64,000 bases of DNA from Rhodopseudomonas infernalis (GCF_022271405.1 NZ_JAJNAL010000002.1:124001-188000), one strand, 5' to 3'. Positions 1 to 8,420 are shown, counted from the stretch's first letter. A program made the numbers and translations. Notes: generated by a model not told the origin, from the sequence alone.

Positions 1-7
1 CGCTGCG

Positions 8-1006
8 ATGACCGATGCGGTGCAGACGAACGGCGAGGGCGCGATCACCGCCCGCGTCCCGATCTTTCCAAGGCTGTGGCGCGACGGTCTGTTGGCCGGC
101 TTGTCCTGGTGCGCTGCCAGCGTCGTGACAGTGAGCCTTCCGGATGTCGTACCGTGGGGCAGCGGACAGTTTTTCGCATTGATCACCGGCGGCATCGCGG
201 CGGCTTTGATCGTGCTGGCGCTGGTCGTGCATCGGCTCGGCCGGGTGGGCGAGGTGCTGATCCACTATGGGCCGTGGCTGATCGCGATCGGGATCTGGCT
301 GGCGCTGTGGGAATTGACGACGGCGAAATTCGGCTGGCTGCCGAAGCCGTTCTTCTCGCCGCCGCACGGGCTTCTGAATGTCTACGTCACCGACGGCCAG
401 CGGCTGCTGATCTGCATCGGCTATACGCTGCGGCTGTGGGCGCTCGGCTTCCTGTCCGGAATCGTGGTCGGCTACGTTGTCGGCGTCGCGCTCGGCTGGT
501 CGAAGCGGTTCAGCTATTGGGGCATGCCGCTGTTGAAGCTGATCGGACCGGTGCCGGCGACGGCGTGGATTCCCTGCACTTTCTATTTCTTTCCGACAAC
601 CTTCGGCGCCAGCATCTTCATCGTCGCGCTCGCTTCCGGCATTCCGGTGGCGATTCTGACGGCCTCCGGCGTCGGTTCGGTCAATCGGGCGTTCTACGAC
701 GTCGGCCGGATTCTCGGCGCCGACAATCGCTACTTGATCCGCCGCGTCGCGATTCCGGCCGCGATGCCGCATGTGTTCGTCGGCCTGTTCATGGCGCTGT
801 ACTATTCCTTCGCCGTGCTGGTGGTCGCCGAGATGCTCGGCGCCAAATACGGGCTCGGCTGGTACATCCAGTTTCAGACGGCGTATTCGGGCTACGCCAA
901 CGTCTACGCGGCGCTGTTGATCATGGCGTTGCTGTGTGCGGGCATCATCCGGCTGCTGTTCGTCGTTCGCGATCGTCTGCTCGGCTGGCAGCAAGGGTTC
1001 ATCTGA
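8..1006 (+). CDS. ABC transporter permease, SsuC/TauC type
   Basis: This is an inner-membrane permease of the sulfonate/nitrate/taurine importer family (BPD_transp_1). The 332-residue protein is longer than a usual SsuC (about 260) because of an extra hydrophobic N-terminal part (about residues 25-110) before the core domain. The EAA-type cytoplasmic loop that docks on the ATPase is visible as GRILGADNRYLIRR followed by a proline about 10 residues on. The stop overlaps the ATG of the next gene (ATGA), so the two are translationally coupled. The substrate-binding protein is not in view and probably lies just before the window. The ABC genes lead directly into the marBHDK set, so a small organosulfur compound is a plausible substrate; that is inference. 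The start at base 8 could be internal if the gene begins upstream. Confidence 0.85.
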   Translation: MTDAVQTNGEGAITARVPIFPRLWRDGLLAGLSWCAASVVTVSLPDVVPWGSGQFFALITGGIAAALIVLALVVHRLGRVGEVLIHYGPWLIAIGIWLALWELTTAKFGWLPKPFFSPPHGLLNVYVTDGQRLLICIGYTLRLWALGFLSGIVVGYVVGVALGWSKRFSYWGMPLLKLIGPVPATAWIPCTFYFFPTTFGASIFIVALASGIPVAILTASGVGSVNRAFYDVGRILGADNRYLIRRVAIPAAMPHVFVGLFMALYYSFAVLVVAEMLGAKYGLGWYIQFQTAYSGYANVYAALLIMALLCAGIIRLLFVVRDRLLGWQQGFI

Positions 1007-1818
1007 TGACGGGCACAGCTTTCGTGGAAGCCGAGATTGCGGCGTCCTCGATCCGGGATGGGGCGCCATCTGGCATGGCCGTCGACATCCGCGGGGTCAG
1101 CCATCAATTCAACCTGTCCGGATCGGCGCTGCCTGTTCTCGAAGCGGTCGATTTCAGCGTGGCGCCCGGCGAATTCGTTGCGCTGCTCGGCCCGTCCGGG
1201 TGCGGCAAGTCGACCTTGCTGCGGCTGATCGCAGGGCTGGAGCCGCCGTCGAGCGGCGCGATCCTCGCGGACGGCGACGCGGTGGTCCGGCCTGATCCGT
1301 CGCGCAATCTGGTGTTTCAGGATCCGACGTTGTTTCCCTGGGCCACCGTCTGGAGCAACGTCGCCACCGGGCTCGAGGCGCGCGGGGTGCTGAAGCAGCA
1401 GCGTGGGCGGGTCGACGAGGCGCTGGCGTTGGTCGAACTGGGCGGCTTCGCCTGCGCCTATCCGCATCAACTCTCCGGCGGCATGGCGCAACGCGCCTCG
1501 CTGGCCCGCGCACTGGTCAATGATCCGTCGCTGCTGTTGCTCGACGAGCCACTCGGGAAACTGGATTCGCTGACACGTCTGACGTTGCAGGCCGAACTGG
1601 TTCGGCTGTGGCAGCGCAACGGCTTCACCGCACTGCTGGTCACCCACGACGTCGAGGAGGCGCTGCTGCTGGCGTCGCGCATCATCGTGTTCAGCGAGCG
1701 GCCGGCGCGGATCAAGGCGGAGTTTGCCTTTGACGAGCCATATCCGCGGCGGCGCGACGATCCGGAATTGATCGATCTGCGGCGGCGCATTCTGGCCACG
1801 CTCGGCCTCGCCACGTGA
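1006..1818 (+). CDS. ABC transporter ATP-binding protein, SsuB/TauB type
   Basis: This is the ATPase subunit of the importer begun by the preceding permease. Walker A is GPSGCGKST (residues 62-70), the ABC signature is LSGGMAQRASLARAL (about 155-169), Walker B is LLLLDEP (about 178-184), and the H-loop is in VTHDVEEA. The reading frame stays open far upstream through the permease gene, but that part is a shadow. The ATG at 1006 overlaps the permease stop and gives a normal 270-residue protein starting about 20 residues before the first conserved strand. The Q-loop reads FQDPTLFPW, as in sulfonate and taurine ATPases. The substrate cannot be told from this subunit. Confidence 0.9.
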   Translation: MTGTAFVEAEIAASSIRDGAPSGMAVDIRGVSHQFNLSGSALPVLEAVDFSVAPGEFVALLGPSGCGKSTLLRLIAGLEPPSSGAILADGDAVVRPDPSRNLVFQDPTLFPWATVWSNVATGLEARGVLKQQRGRVDEALALVELGGFACAYPHQLSGGMAQRASLARALVNDPSLLLLDEPLGKLDSLTRLTLQAELVRLWQRNGFTALLVTHDVEEALLLASRIIVFSERPARIKAEFAFDEPYPRRRDDPELIDLRRRILATLGLAT

Positions 1819-1825
1819 GGCCGAC

Positions 1826-2113
1826 GTGACGCGCGTGGGCAAAGTTCTCCTCGCCACCGGAGCTCTGGTTCTGTTGGCCGCGGTCGCCTGGTGGTGGCTG
1901 ACCTATGCGGACGTGGTGCAATACACCTATCTCAGTGCACCGGAAGCGGCCGCCTGTCTGGTCGGTCGCTCGGGCATCTGCGATCTCGCGCGCGCGCTGT
2001 GCCGCGGGTCGCATCCGGCCGCGATCGTCGCCTATTGGTGGGGGACGTTCTGGATCGGAGTCGGTGTTGCATCGGCGGGCCTCAGTCTCGCCGGCGTGAA
2101 GCGCGCGCCGTGA
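1826..2113 (+). CDS. Small two-helix membrane protein in the mar-linked ABC operon
   Basis: I do not recognise this 95-residue protein. It begins with a GTG 7 bp after the ATPase stop, so it is part of the transporter operon. Two hydrophobic segments are visible (about residues 5-25 and 66-88). They flank a loop with three cysteines (in AACLVG, GICDLA and ALCRGS) and a short basic C-terminus. It lies between the importer and marB. It could be a transporter accessory subunit or a redox or metal-binding membrane protein; both are guesses. The tight spacing and the membrane-protein composition support it being real. Confidence 0.6.
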   Translation: MTRVGKVLLATGALVLLAAVAWWWLTYADVVQYTYLSAPEAAACLVGRSGICDLARALCRGSHPAAIVAYWWGTFWIGVGVASAGLSLAGVKRAP

Positions 2114-2344
2114 TCGTCCGACCGGCATTGCTGCGCGCCGGCAAGTACATACCGCAAGATCAAAACATAGCATCGATGAGTTGCGCACGCGGTTGCAGGA
2201 GAAAACGCGTCATGCATCGGCGCAGACTATGAAAGCCAATCCTCGGACGAATGAGATACGAGTGTCGGTATTGAGTGATTAGTTATGTATCGGACGATCT
2301 GATCGCTCATTGCAAATGATCGTCAAGGAATCGCGAAACAGCAT

Positions 2345-3307
2345 ATGGATAGTGCGTCGAACTCGATTACAGGCACGACCGCGGCAGCGAGTGCCTGTCC
2401 GGCACAGGCGATGCGCATGGCGGCGTCCACGCCGGCGTTTCCCGCATTGGAAGGCCGCCATCCCTGTTTCAGCACAACGGCCGAGGGGCATTCGCGTAGC
2501 GCGCGGCTGCATCTGCCGGTGAGCCCCGGCTGCAACATCGATTGCGCCTTCTGCATTCGCGATTTCAATCGACGCGACCAGCGGCCCGGCGTCGCGACGC
2601 GGCTGCTGACGCCTGAGCAGGCGGTCGACATCGTCGAGCGTGCGCTCGAACTGTGCCCGACGATCAATGTGGTCGGCATTGCGGGGCCGGGCGATCCGCT
2701 GGCGACGCCGCATGCCTTGAATACGTTCAAGCTGGTGCATGAGCGCTGGCCGGAGCTGGTGCTGTGCCTGTCGACCAACGGCCTGATGCTGCCGGAGCGG
2801 ATCGACGAGATTGCCGCGGTCGGCGTCTCGACGCTGACGGTGACGGTGAATTCGATCGATCCGCTGATCCAGGCGCAGATCACGCCGAAGATCGCCTGGC
2901 AGCGCAGGCGCATGGACGGCGTCGCCGCCGCCGAACGGCTGATCGCCAACCAGCTCGAGGGCATTGCCCGAGCCGCGGCGCTCGGCCTGACCATCAAGAT
3001 CAACACCGTGCTGATTCCGACCGTCAACGATCACCACGTCGGTGCGGTCGCCCAGCGCGTGGCCGCGGCCGGCGCGCATCTGATCAACATCATCCCGCTG
3101 ATCCCGCAACACGGCTTTGCGCACCTGCCGGCACCCGGAATGATGGCGCGCTATGCGGCCCGCGCTGCGGCCGAGCAGCATCTGCGCGTGTTCACCCATT
3201 GCCAGCGCTGCCGCGCCGACGCCTGCGGCATTCCCGGCGTCAGCGACTACGCCGCGCAGCTCTATGGCGATGGCCTCAGCGCCGAGCCGACCTTTTCACA
3301 CGGCTGA
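2345..3307 (+). CDS. marB: NifB-like radical SAM protein, cofactor maturase for the Mar system
   Basis: This is a NifB-type radical SAM enzyme. In nitrogenase, NifB fuses two [4Fe-4S] clusters and inserts carbide to make the NifB-co precursor; here the same role would serve the methylthio-alkane reductase. The SAM-cluster motif CNIDCAFC (C63, C67, C70) follows the NifB hallmark HPCF, and PGV follows it as in NifB. The NifB C-terminal motif is present as CQRCRADACG. The protein is 320 residues and lacks the NifX-like domain that many NifB proteins carry. It is followed after 35 bp by marH. The ATG at 2345 has only a distant AAGGA; in-frame ATGs at 2411 and 2417 are alternatives that keep the whole conserved region. 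The 231 bp upstream show no convincing sigma-54 promoter. Confidence 0.82.
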   Translation: MDSASNSITGTTAAASACPAQAMRMAASTPAFPALEGRHPCFSTTAEGHSRSARLHLPVSPGCNIDCAFCIRDFNRRDQRPGVATRLLTPEQAVDIVERALELCPTINVVGIAGPGDPLATPHALNTFKLVHERWPELVLCLSTNGLMLPERIDEIAAVGVSTLTVTVNSIDPLIQAQITPKIAWQRRRMDGVAAAERLIANQLEGIARAAALGLTIKINTVLIPTVNDHHVGAVAQRVAAAGAHLINIIPLIPQHGFAHLPAPGMMARYAARAAAEQHLRVFTHCQRCRADACGIPGVSDYAAQLYGDGLSAEPTFSHG

Positions 3308-3342
3308 GGCCGATCACTCGACATCCAACTGGAGAAGCCCAC

Positions 3343-4218
3343 ATGGCCAGACAACTCAAGCAGATTGCGATCTACGGCAAGGGTGGAATCGGCAAGTCGA
3401 CGACCACGTCGAACATCAGCGCGGCGCTGGCGGAGGCCGGCTACAAGGTGATGCAGTTCGGCGCGGATCCCAAGGCCGACTCCACCAATACGTTGCGCGG
3501 CGGCGAATACATCCCCTCGGTGCTCGACCTGCTCGCGGAGCGGCGGCGGGTCGATGCCTACGAGGCGATCTTCGAAGGCTTCGGCGGCATCTATTGCGTC
3601 GAGGCCGGCGGCCCTCAGCCCGGCGTCGGCTGCGCCGGCCGCGGCATCATCACGGCGGTGGAGCTGCTCAAGCAGCAACGCGTCTTCGAGGAACTGAACA
3701 TCGACATCGTGATCTACGACGTGCTCGGCGACGTGGTGTGCGGCGGCTTCGCGGTGCCGGTGCGCGAGGGCATCGCCGAGCATGTCTTCACCGTCTCGTC
3801 GTCGGATTTCATGGCAATCTACGCCGCCAACAATCTGTTCCGCGGCATCGAGCGGTTCTCCAATTCGGGCGGGGCGCTGCTCGGCGGCATCATCGCCAAT
3901 TCGATCAACACCGATTTCCAGCGCGAGATCATCGACGATTTCGCCGCCCGCACCGACACCCCTATCGTCCAATATGTGCCGCGCTCGCTCACCGTGACTC
4001 AGGCCGAGCTGAGCGGCCGCACCACGATCGAGGCGGCGCCGCAATCGGCCCAAGCCGACGTCTATCGCCAGCTCGCCAAGCGCATCGCCGAGCACACCGA
4101 CTCCAAGGTGCCGACCCCCCTCAATCCGCAGCAATTGCGCGAATGGTCGGCGCGCTGGGCCGACCATCTGGTCGCGGCGGAGCGTGCGGAAGCCGAGCGC
4201 AACCGCGAGATCGCGTAG
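3343..4218 (+). CDS. marH: NifH-like iron protein, reductase component of the Mar system
   Basis: This homodimeric ATP-dependent [4Fe-4S] protein should pass electrons to MarDK. The P-loop GKGGIGKS is at residues 12-19. The two cluster cysteines are C97 (in GVGCAGRG) and C133 (in GDVVCGGF). R100, the residue ADP-ribosylated by DraT in NifH, is kept. An oddity is that residue 41, in GADPKAD, is alanine where NifH, and the second H protein in this window, has cysteine (GCDPK). Length (291) is normal for the family. The ATG at 3343 has a GGAG about 9 bp upstream. It lies in the order marB-H-D-K with short gaps, consistent with one transcript. Orthologue assignment rests on gene order and on the MarD/MarK motifs. 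Confidence 0.88.
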   Translation: MARQLKQIAIYGKGGIGKSTTTSNISAALAEAGYKVMQFGADPKADSTNTLRGGEYIPSVLDLLAERRRVDAYEAIFEGFGGIYCVEAGGPQPGVGCAGRGIITAVELLKQQRVFEELNIDIVIYDVLGDVVCGGFAVPVREGIAEHVFTVSSSDFMAIYAANNLFRGIERFSNSGGALLGGIIANSINTDFQREIIDDFAARTDTPIVQYVPRSLTVTQAELSGRTTIEAAPQSAQADVYRQLAKRIAEHTDSKVPTPLNPQQLREWSARWADHLVAAERAEAERNREIA

Positions 4219-4284
4219 CTGCAGCGTCTCGTTCTCTCGACCGGACGTTAGCGTTAGCCCCTCATTTCGAGTGGAGCATCTTCG

Positions 4285-5796
4285 ATGACTCTGAATCTCA
4301 AGACCTCGACCGTCGAGACCCGCGAGCAGCGGCTCGGCACCATCATCGGCTGGGACGGTACGGCCTCGAAGCTCGCCGATGAATCGGCGTTCTCGCGCGG
4401 CGATTGCGGCGGCTGCGGCTCCAAGGCGCGGCGGGTCTGCGAGCTCGAAGGGCCGTTCACGCAGGGCTCGGTGTGCAGCGAGCAGATGGTCGAATGCCAG
4501 GCCGGCAACATCCGCGACGCCGTGCTGGTCCAGCATTCGCCGATCGGCTGTGGCGCGGGGCAGGTGATCTATAATTCGATCTATCGAAACGGGCTCGCGA
4601 TGCGCGGCCTGCCGGTGCAGAACATCCGCTTCATCTCGACCAATCTACGCGAGCGCGACATGGTCTATGGCGGTGCCGACAAGCTCGCGGTCGCCATTCG
4701 TGCGGCGGTCGAACGCCACGCGCCGAAGGCGGTGTTCATCGCCACCTCTTGCGCCAGCGGCATCATCGGCGACGACGTCGAGAGCGTCGCGCGCGCCGCC
4801 GAGGCGGAGTTCGGCATCCCGATCATCCCGCTGCACTGCGAGGGCTTCAAGTCCAAGCACTGGTCGACCGGCTTCGACGCCACCCAGCATGGCATCCTGC
4901 GCCAGATCGTGCGCAAGAATCCGGAGACCAGGCAGGACGACCTGATCAACGTCATCAATCTGTGGGGCACCGACGTGTTCACCCCGATGCTGGCCGAGCT
5001 CGGGCTGCGGGTGAACTACGTCGTCGACATGGCGACCGTCGAGCAGCTCGCGCAGATGTCGGAGGCGAGGGCGACCGTGAGCTTCTGCTACACGCTCGGC
5101 ACCTATCTCGCGACCGCGCTCGAGCAGGAATTCGGCGTCGAGCAGATCAAGGCGCCGCAGCCCTACGGCTTCCCCGGCACCGATTCCTGGCTGCGCGAAT
5201 TGGCCCGCGTCACCGGCCGCGAGGCGCAGGCCGAGGACTACATCGCCCGCGAGCACGCGCGGGTGAAGCCGCTGCTCGACGAGCTCCGTCCGAAGCTGAA
5301 GGGCCTCAAGGGCTATGTCGCGACCGGCTCGGCCTATTCGCACGGGTTGATCGGCGTGCTGCGCGAGATCGGCGTCGAGGTCGACGGCTCGCTCGTGTTT
5401 CATCATGACCCAGTCTACGATTCCGAGGATCCGCGCCAGGATTCGCTCGGCCACCTGGTCGAGAACTACGGCGACGTCAGACATTTCACCGTTGGTAATA
5501 GGCAGCAGTACCAGTTCTACAATCTCCTGCAGCGGGTGAAGCCGGACTTCATCATCATCCGCCACAACGGCCTCGCGCCGCTCGCGGCGCGTCTCGGCAT
5601 TCCGGCGATCCCGCTCGGCGACGAGCATCATGCGCTCGGCTATCAGGGCATGGTCAATTTGGGCGAGTCGATCCTGGCGGCGTTGCAGCACCGCAAATTC
5701 CATCAGGACATCGCGAAGCGCGTGAGCCTTCCCTACAAGCAATCCTGGCTGGCCCAGCCGGATCCGTTCGCGCTCTCCCGCGCCGCCGTCGCCTAG
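4285..5796 (+). CDS. marD: NifD-like catalytic subunit, methylthio-alkane reductase alpha
   Basis: In the known Mar enzyme the MarDK complex reductively cleaves C-S bonds of small methylthio-alkanes, releasing methanethiol for methionine synthesis plus ethylene, ethane or methane. The P-cluster cysteines are C64, C89 (SPIGCGAG) and C156 (SCASGIIGDD). C268 (FCYTLGTYL) aligns with the FeMo-co ligand Cys275 of NifD. By hand alignment, nitrogenase active-site residues are changed: Val70 to C71, Gln191 to W193, His195 to F197, and the His442 position to Q454 (Y-Q-G), with a His-His pair five residues before it. Loss of His195 argues against N2 reduction as the main role. The 503-residue length fits. 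The ATG at 4285 follows marH by 66 bp. Mar assignment is by family features and context, not by search. Confidence 0.82.
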   Translation: MTLNLKTSTVETREQRLGTIIGWDGTASKLADESAFSRGDCGGCGSKARRVCELEGPFTQGSVCSEQMVECQAGNIRDAVLVQHSPIGCGAGQVIYNSIYRNGLAMRGLPVQNIRFISTNLRERDMVYGGADKLAVAIRAAVERHAPKAVFIATSCASGIIGDDVESVARAAEAEFGIPIIPLHCEGFKSKHWSTGFDATQHGILRQIVRKNPETRQDDLINVINLWGTDVFTPMLAELGLRVNYVVDMATVEQLAQMSEARATVSFCYTLGTYLATALEQEFGVEQIKAPQPYGFPGTDSWLRELARVTGREAQAEDYIAREHARVKPLLDELRPKLKGLKGYVATGSAYSHGLIGVLREIGVEVDGSLVFHHDPVYDSEDPRQDSLGHLVENYGDVRHFTVGNRQQYQFYNLLQRVKPDFIIIRHNGLAPLAARLGIPAIPLGDEHHALGYQGMVNLGESILAALQHRKFHQDIAKRVSLPYKQSWLAQPDPFALSRAAVA

Positions 5797-5806
5797 AGGA
5801 ATCCCC

Positions 5807-7189
5807 ATGGCCATCCTTGCCCTCAAATCGCGCCCGAACGAGATCACGCCGGACGCCGACAAATCCGGCCCGATCGAACTGGTGCGTTACGTCTGCGCGA
5901 TCGGCGCGATGCAGAGCGCCGCCGCGATCCCGCGCGTGGTGCCGATCACCCATTGCGGCCCCGGCTGCGCCGACAAGCAGTACATGAACCTCGCGTTCTA
6001 CAACGGCTTCCAGGGCTCGGGTTACGGCGGTGGCCCGGTCGTGCCCAGCACCAACGCGTCGCAGCGCGAAGTAATCTTCGGCGGCGCCGACCGGCTCCGC
6101 GAACTGATCGAATCGACGCAGCTCGTCCTCGATGCCGATCTGTTCGTGGTGCTGACCGGCTGTATCCCCGATCTGGTCGGCGACGATGTCGGCTCGGTCG
6201 TGCGCGATTTCCAGAAGAAGGGCGTGCCGATCGTCTATGCCGAAACCGGCGGCTTCCGCGGCAACAATTTCACCGGCCATGAGGCGGTGACGCAAGCGAT
6301 TATCGAGCAATATCTCGGCCCGTGGGACGGCGTGCGGGAGCAGGGCCTGGTCAATCTCTGGTCGCTGCTGCCGTATCAGAACACGTTCTGGCGCGGCGAT
6401 CTCGAAGAGATCAAGCGGCTGCTTGAGAGTATCGGCCTGAAGGTCAACGTGTTGTTCGGCCCGGACTCGGCGGGGCTCAGCGAGTGGCGCAGCATTCCGC
6501 GCGCCCAGTTCAACGTGGTGCTGTCGCCATGGCTGGGTCTCGCGACCGCGAAGCTGCTCGAAGAGCGCTACGACCAGCCGTATCTGCACATCCCGGTGCT
6601 GCCAATCGGCGCGCGGCAGAGCGGCGAGTTCCTGCGCAAGGTCGCCGAATTCGCGGGTCTGGCGGCCGGGCCGGTGGAGCAGGTGATCGCCCGCGAGGAG
6701 ACACGCTATTACAACTACATCGACGGCTTCACCGATTTCTACTCGGAATATTGGTGGGGGCTGCCGGCGCGGTTTGCGGTGATCGGCGACAGCGCCTACA
6801 ATCTGGCTCTGACGAAGTTTCTCGTCACCCAGCTCGGTCTGATCCCGGCCAAGCAGATCGTCACCGAGGATCCGCCGGTCGAACATCGCGAGGCGATCCG
6901 CGAGCAGTTCCGTGCCATCGACCACGACGTCTCGGTCGAGATCGAATTCGCCGAGGACAGCTACCTAATCCACGATGCGATCCGGAAAGCGGATTTCGGC
7001 CACAAGCCGCCGATCATCTTCGGCACCACCTGGGAACGCGATCTGGTCAAGGAGATGAAGGGCTCGCTGATCGAGGTCGGCTTCCCGGCCTCCTACGAGG
7101 TGGTGCTGTCGCGCAGCTATGTCGGCTATCGCGGCGCGCTGTCGCTGCTCGAGCGGATCTACAGCACGGTCGTCAGCCACAGCGCGTGA
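5807..7189 (+). CDS. marK: NifK-like subunit, methylthio-alkane reductase beta
   Basis: This is the beta subunit paired with MarD. Three P-cluster cysteines are visible: C30 (YVCAIGAM), C54 (HCGPGC) and C119 (LTGCIPDLVGDD). Their 24- and 65-residue spacings are like NifK's, so an eight-iron P-cluster shared with MarD is possible. At 460 residues it lacks the long N-terminal arm of NifK in molybdenum nitrogenases. It starts 10 bp after marD with AGAGGAA just upstream of the ATG. No nifE, nifN or nifX homologue follows, so the cofactor is presumably matured on MarDK itself from the MarB product; that is inference. The gene ends at a hairpin before the convergent ssu genes. Confidence 0.84.
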   Translation: MAILALKSRPNEITPDADKSGPIELVRYVCAIGAMQSAAAIPRVVPITHCGPGCADKQYMNLAFYNGFQGSGYGGGPVVPSTNASQREVIFGGADRLRELIESTQLVLDADLFVVLTGCIPDLVGDDVGSVVRDFQKKGVPIVYAETGGFRGNNFTGHEAVTQAIIEQYLGPWDGVREQGLVNLWSLLPYQNTFWRGDLEEIKRLLESIGLKVNVLFGPDSAGLSEWRSIPRAQFNVVLSPWLGLATAKLLEERYDQPYLHIPVLPIGARQSGEFLRKVAEFAGLAAGPVEQVIAREETRYYNYIDGFTDFYSEYWWGLPARFAVIGDSAYNLALTKFLVTQLGLIPAKQIVTEDPPVEHREAIREQFRAIDHDVSVEIEFAEDSYLIHDAIRKADFGHKPPIIFGTTWERDLVKEMKGSLIEVGFPASYEVVLSRSYVGYRGALSLLERIYSTVVSHSA

Positions 7190-7216
7190 CGTCGGTCCGG
7201 ATCGGGCTGAAGAGGG

Positions 7217-7242
7217 ATCGGCGGCGCCACGGCGCCGCCGAT
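7217..7242 (+). terminator. Hairpin downstream of marK, probable terminator
   Basis: An 11-bp GC-rich perfect stem (7217-7227 with 7232-7242) has a 4-nt loop and begins 28 bp after the marK stop. Only a weak T run (GTTTG) follows, so intrinsic termination would be imperfect. It is the first stem-loop after the mar genes. Confidence 0.55.
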
Positions 7243-7300
7243 TGCGTTTGACGGCGCTTTGCCCTCAGCGGCGGCGGCCCGTCAATGGCGCCAAAGCAGA

Positions 7301-7326
7301 CGGCCGGACCTCGATCGGTCCGGCCG
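7301..7326 (-). terminator. Hairpin between the convergent mar and ssuA2 genes
   Basis: A perfect 10-bp stem (7301-7310 with 7317-7326) has a 6-nt loop. It lies 45 bp beyond the stop of the - strand ssuA-like gene. Read on the - strand it is followed by TCTGCTTT, a poor but T-containing tail. It may end the ssuA2 transcript, or act from both sides with the hairpin at 7217. Confidence 0.5.
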
Positions 7327-7370
7327 GATGTATTGTCGCGTGAGAGGCGTGGGTGCGCTGTTCGTGTGGG

Positions 7371-8324
7371 TCAGGACGCCGGCGACCACTTCCAGACGAT
7401 GTCGCGCACGTTGATCGGCTTCGGAATCAGGCCGAGCTTGTGAAACCGGTCGGCGGTCTTCTGCTGGGCGGCGAGATATTTGTCGGTCACGGGAGTCACC
7501 TCGAAGACCGAGCGATCGACCAGGATCTTGATCACGCCCGGATCGACGCCCGTCGAGGCGGCGAGCGATTTGGTGATCTCGTCGTGATGGCTGTTGGCCC
7601 ATTGCGCTTCCTCGGCGAAGCTCTGGTTCAGCAGCGCGACCACATCGCCGTGGGCGTTTGTGAACTCGCGATTGGCGAGAAAGAAGCCGATCGTTTCGTG
7701 AGCGTCGCCGGCGAAATTCACGACTCGCGCACCGCTCTTCTCGGCGAGCGCCAGATAGGGATCCCATATCGCCCAGGCGTCGACGGTGCCACCGGCGAAG
7801 GCCGCGGTGCCGTCGGCCGGCGCGAGATACACTGGCGTGACGTCGGAGAACTGCAGGCCCGCCTTCTCGAGGATCGCCACGGCCGTGTTGTGCGCGCTCG
7901 ATCCCTTCGGGATCGCGATCCGCTTGCCCTTGAGATCGGCGGCGGTCTTGATCGGCGAGTTCGCCGGAACGACGATGCCTTCGTTCTTGCCGGAGCCGGG
8001 CAGCGCCGCGACGTAGAGCAGATTGGCGGTGGCGGCCTGCGCGAAGATCGGCGGCGTGTCGCCGGTGTAGCCGAAATCGATATTGCCGGTGTTGAGCGCC
8101 TCGAGCAGCGGCGGCCCGAACGCGAACTCGACCCACTTCACGGACAGACCCTTCTCCTTCAGCGCCGCTTCGAGAACTCCGCGCTCTTTCACCGCGGGTT
8201 GAATGCCGGCCTTCTGGAAGCCGATGCGGACTTCCTTCAACTCAGCGGCAAACGATGGTGCGACGGAGGTCGCAGCAAAAGCAGCAAAGGCAAGGGCGAG
8301 TAGCGATCTGCGCGATGTGATCAT
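7371..8324 (-). CDS. Aliphatic sulfonate-binding protein, second SsuA paralogue
   Basis: This is a periplasmic binding protein of the SsuA/TauA (NMT1-like) family for an ABC importer of sulfonates. The signal peptide at residues 1-26 has a twin-arginine-like start (TSRRSLLALAF) and a likely cut after SFA. Family motifs include VRIGFQKAG, FGYTGDTPPIFAQA, PKGSSAH and WAIWDPYLA. The ATG at 8324, with GGAG about 11 bp upstream, is preferred over an in-frame start 25 residues earlier, which would bury the signal peptide. It is the last gene of the ssu region, separated by 200 bp from the flavin reductase gene, so it may have its own promoter. It is a paralogue of the ssuA at 11970-12920 and may serve the same permease with a different ligand range. 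Confidence 0.88.
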   Translation of the reverse strand: MITSRRSLLALAFAAFAATSVAPSFAAELKEVRIGFQKAGIQPAVKERGVLEAALKEKGLSVKWVEFAFGPPLLEALNTGNIDFGYTGDTPPIFAQAATANLLYVAALPGSGKNEGIVVPANSPIKTAADLKGKRIAIPKGSSAHNTAVAILEKAGLQFSDVTPVYLAPADGTAAFAGGTVDAWAIWDPYLALAEKSGARVVNFAGDAHETIGFFLANREFTNAHGDVVALLNQSFAEEAQWANSHHDEITKSLAASTGVDPGVIKILVDRSVFEVTPVTDKYLAAQQKTADRFHKLGLIPKPINVRDIVWKWSPAS

Positions 8325-8420
8325 GTGATGGCTCCGACGTAACGTTGATGGGCGATCATTAGAGGCACCAACGCCGTCCGGGTGAATTCCAAAGATCAAT
8401 GTAATAAGTACAAACTATTC

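Noticed and set aside
76-1005. N-terminal 310 codons of a long + strand frame that continues into the ABC ATPase
   Set aside because: It overlaps the permease gene in another frame, is Arg/Ala-rich as GC-rich shadow frames are, and the ATPase has a proper coupled start at 1006.
2114-2344. Sigma-54 promoter upstream of marB
   Set aside because: I looked for TGGCAC-N5-TTGC type elements and saw none with acceptable match.
3262-4536. 424-codon - strand open frame over marH
   Set aside because: It is antisense to a clear NifH-type gene and has no recognisable domain; such frames are expected in GC-rich DNA.
2345-7189. Reading the first set as a true nitrogenase (nif, vnf or anf)
   Set aside because: Nitrogenase active-site residues including His195 are replaced, and no nifE, nifN, nifX or delta subunit gene is present nearby.
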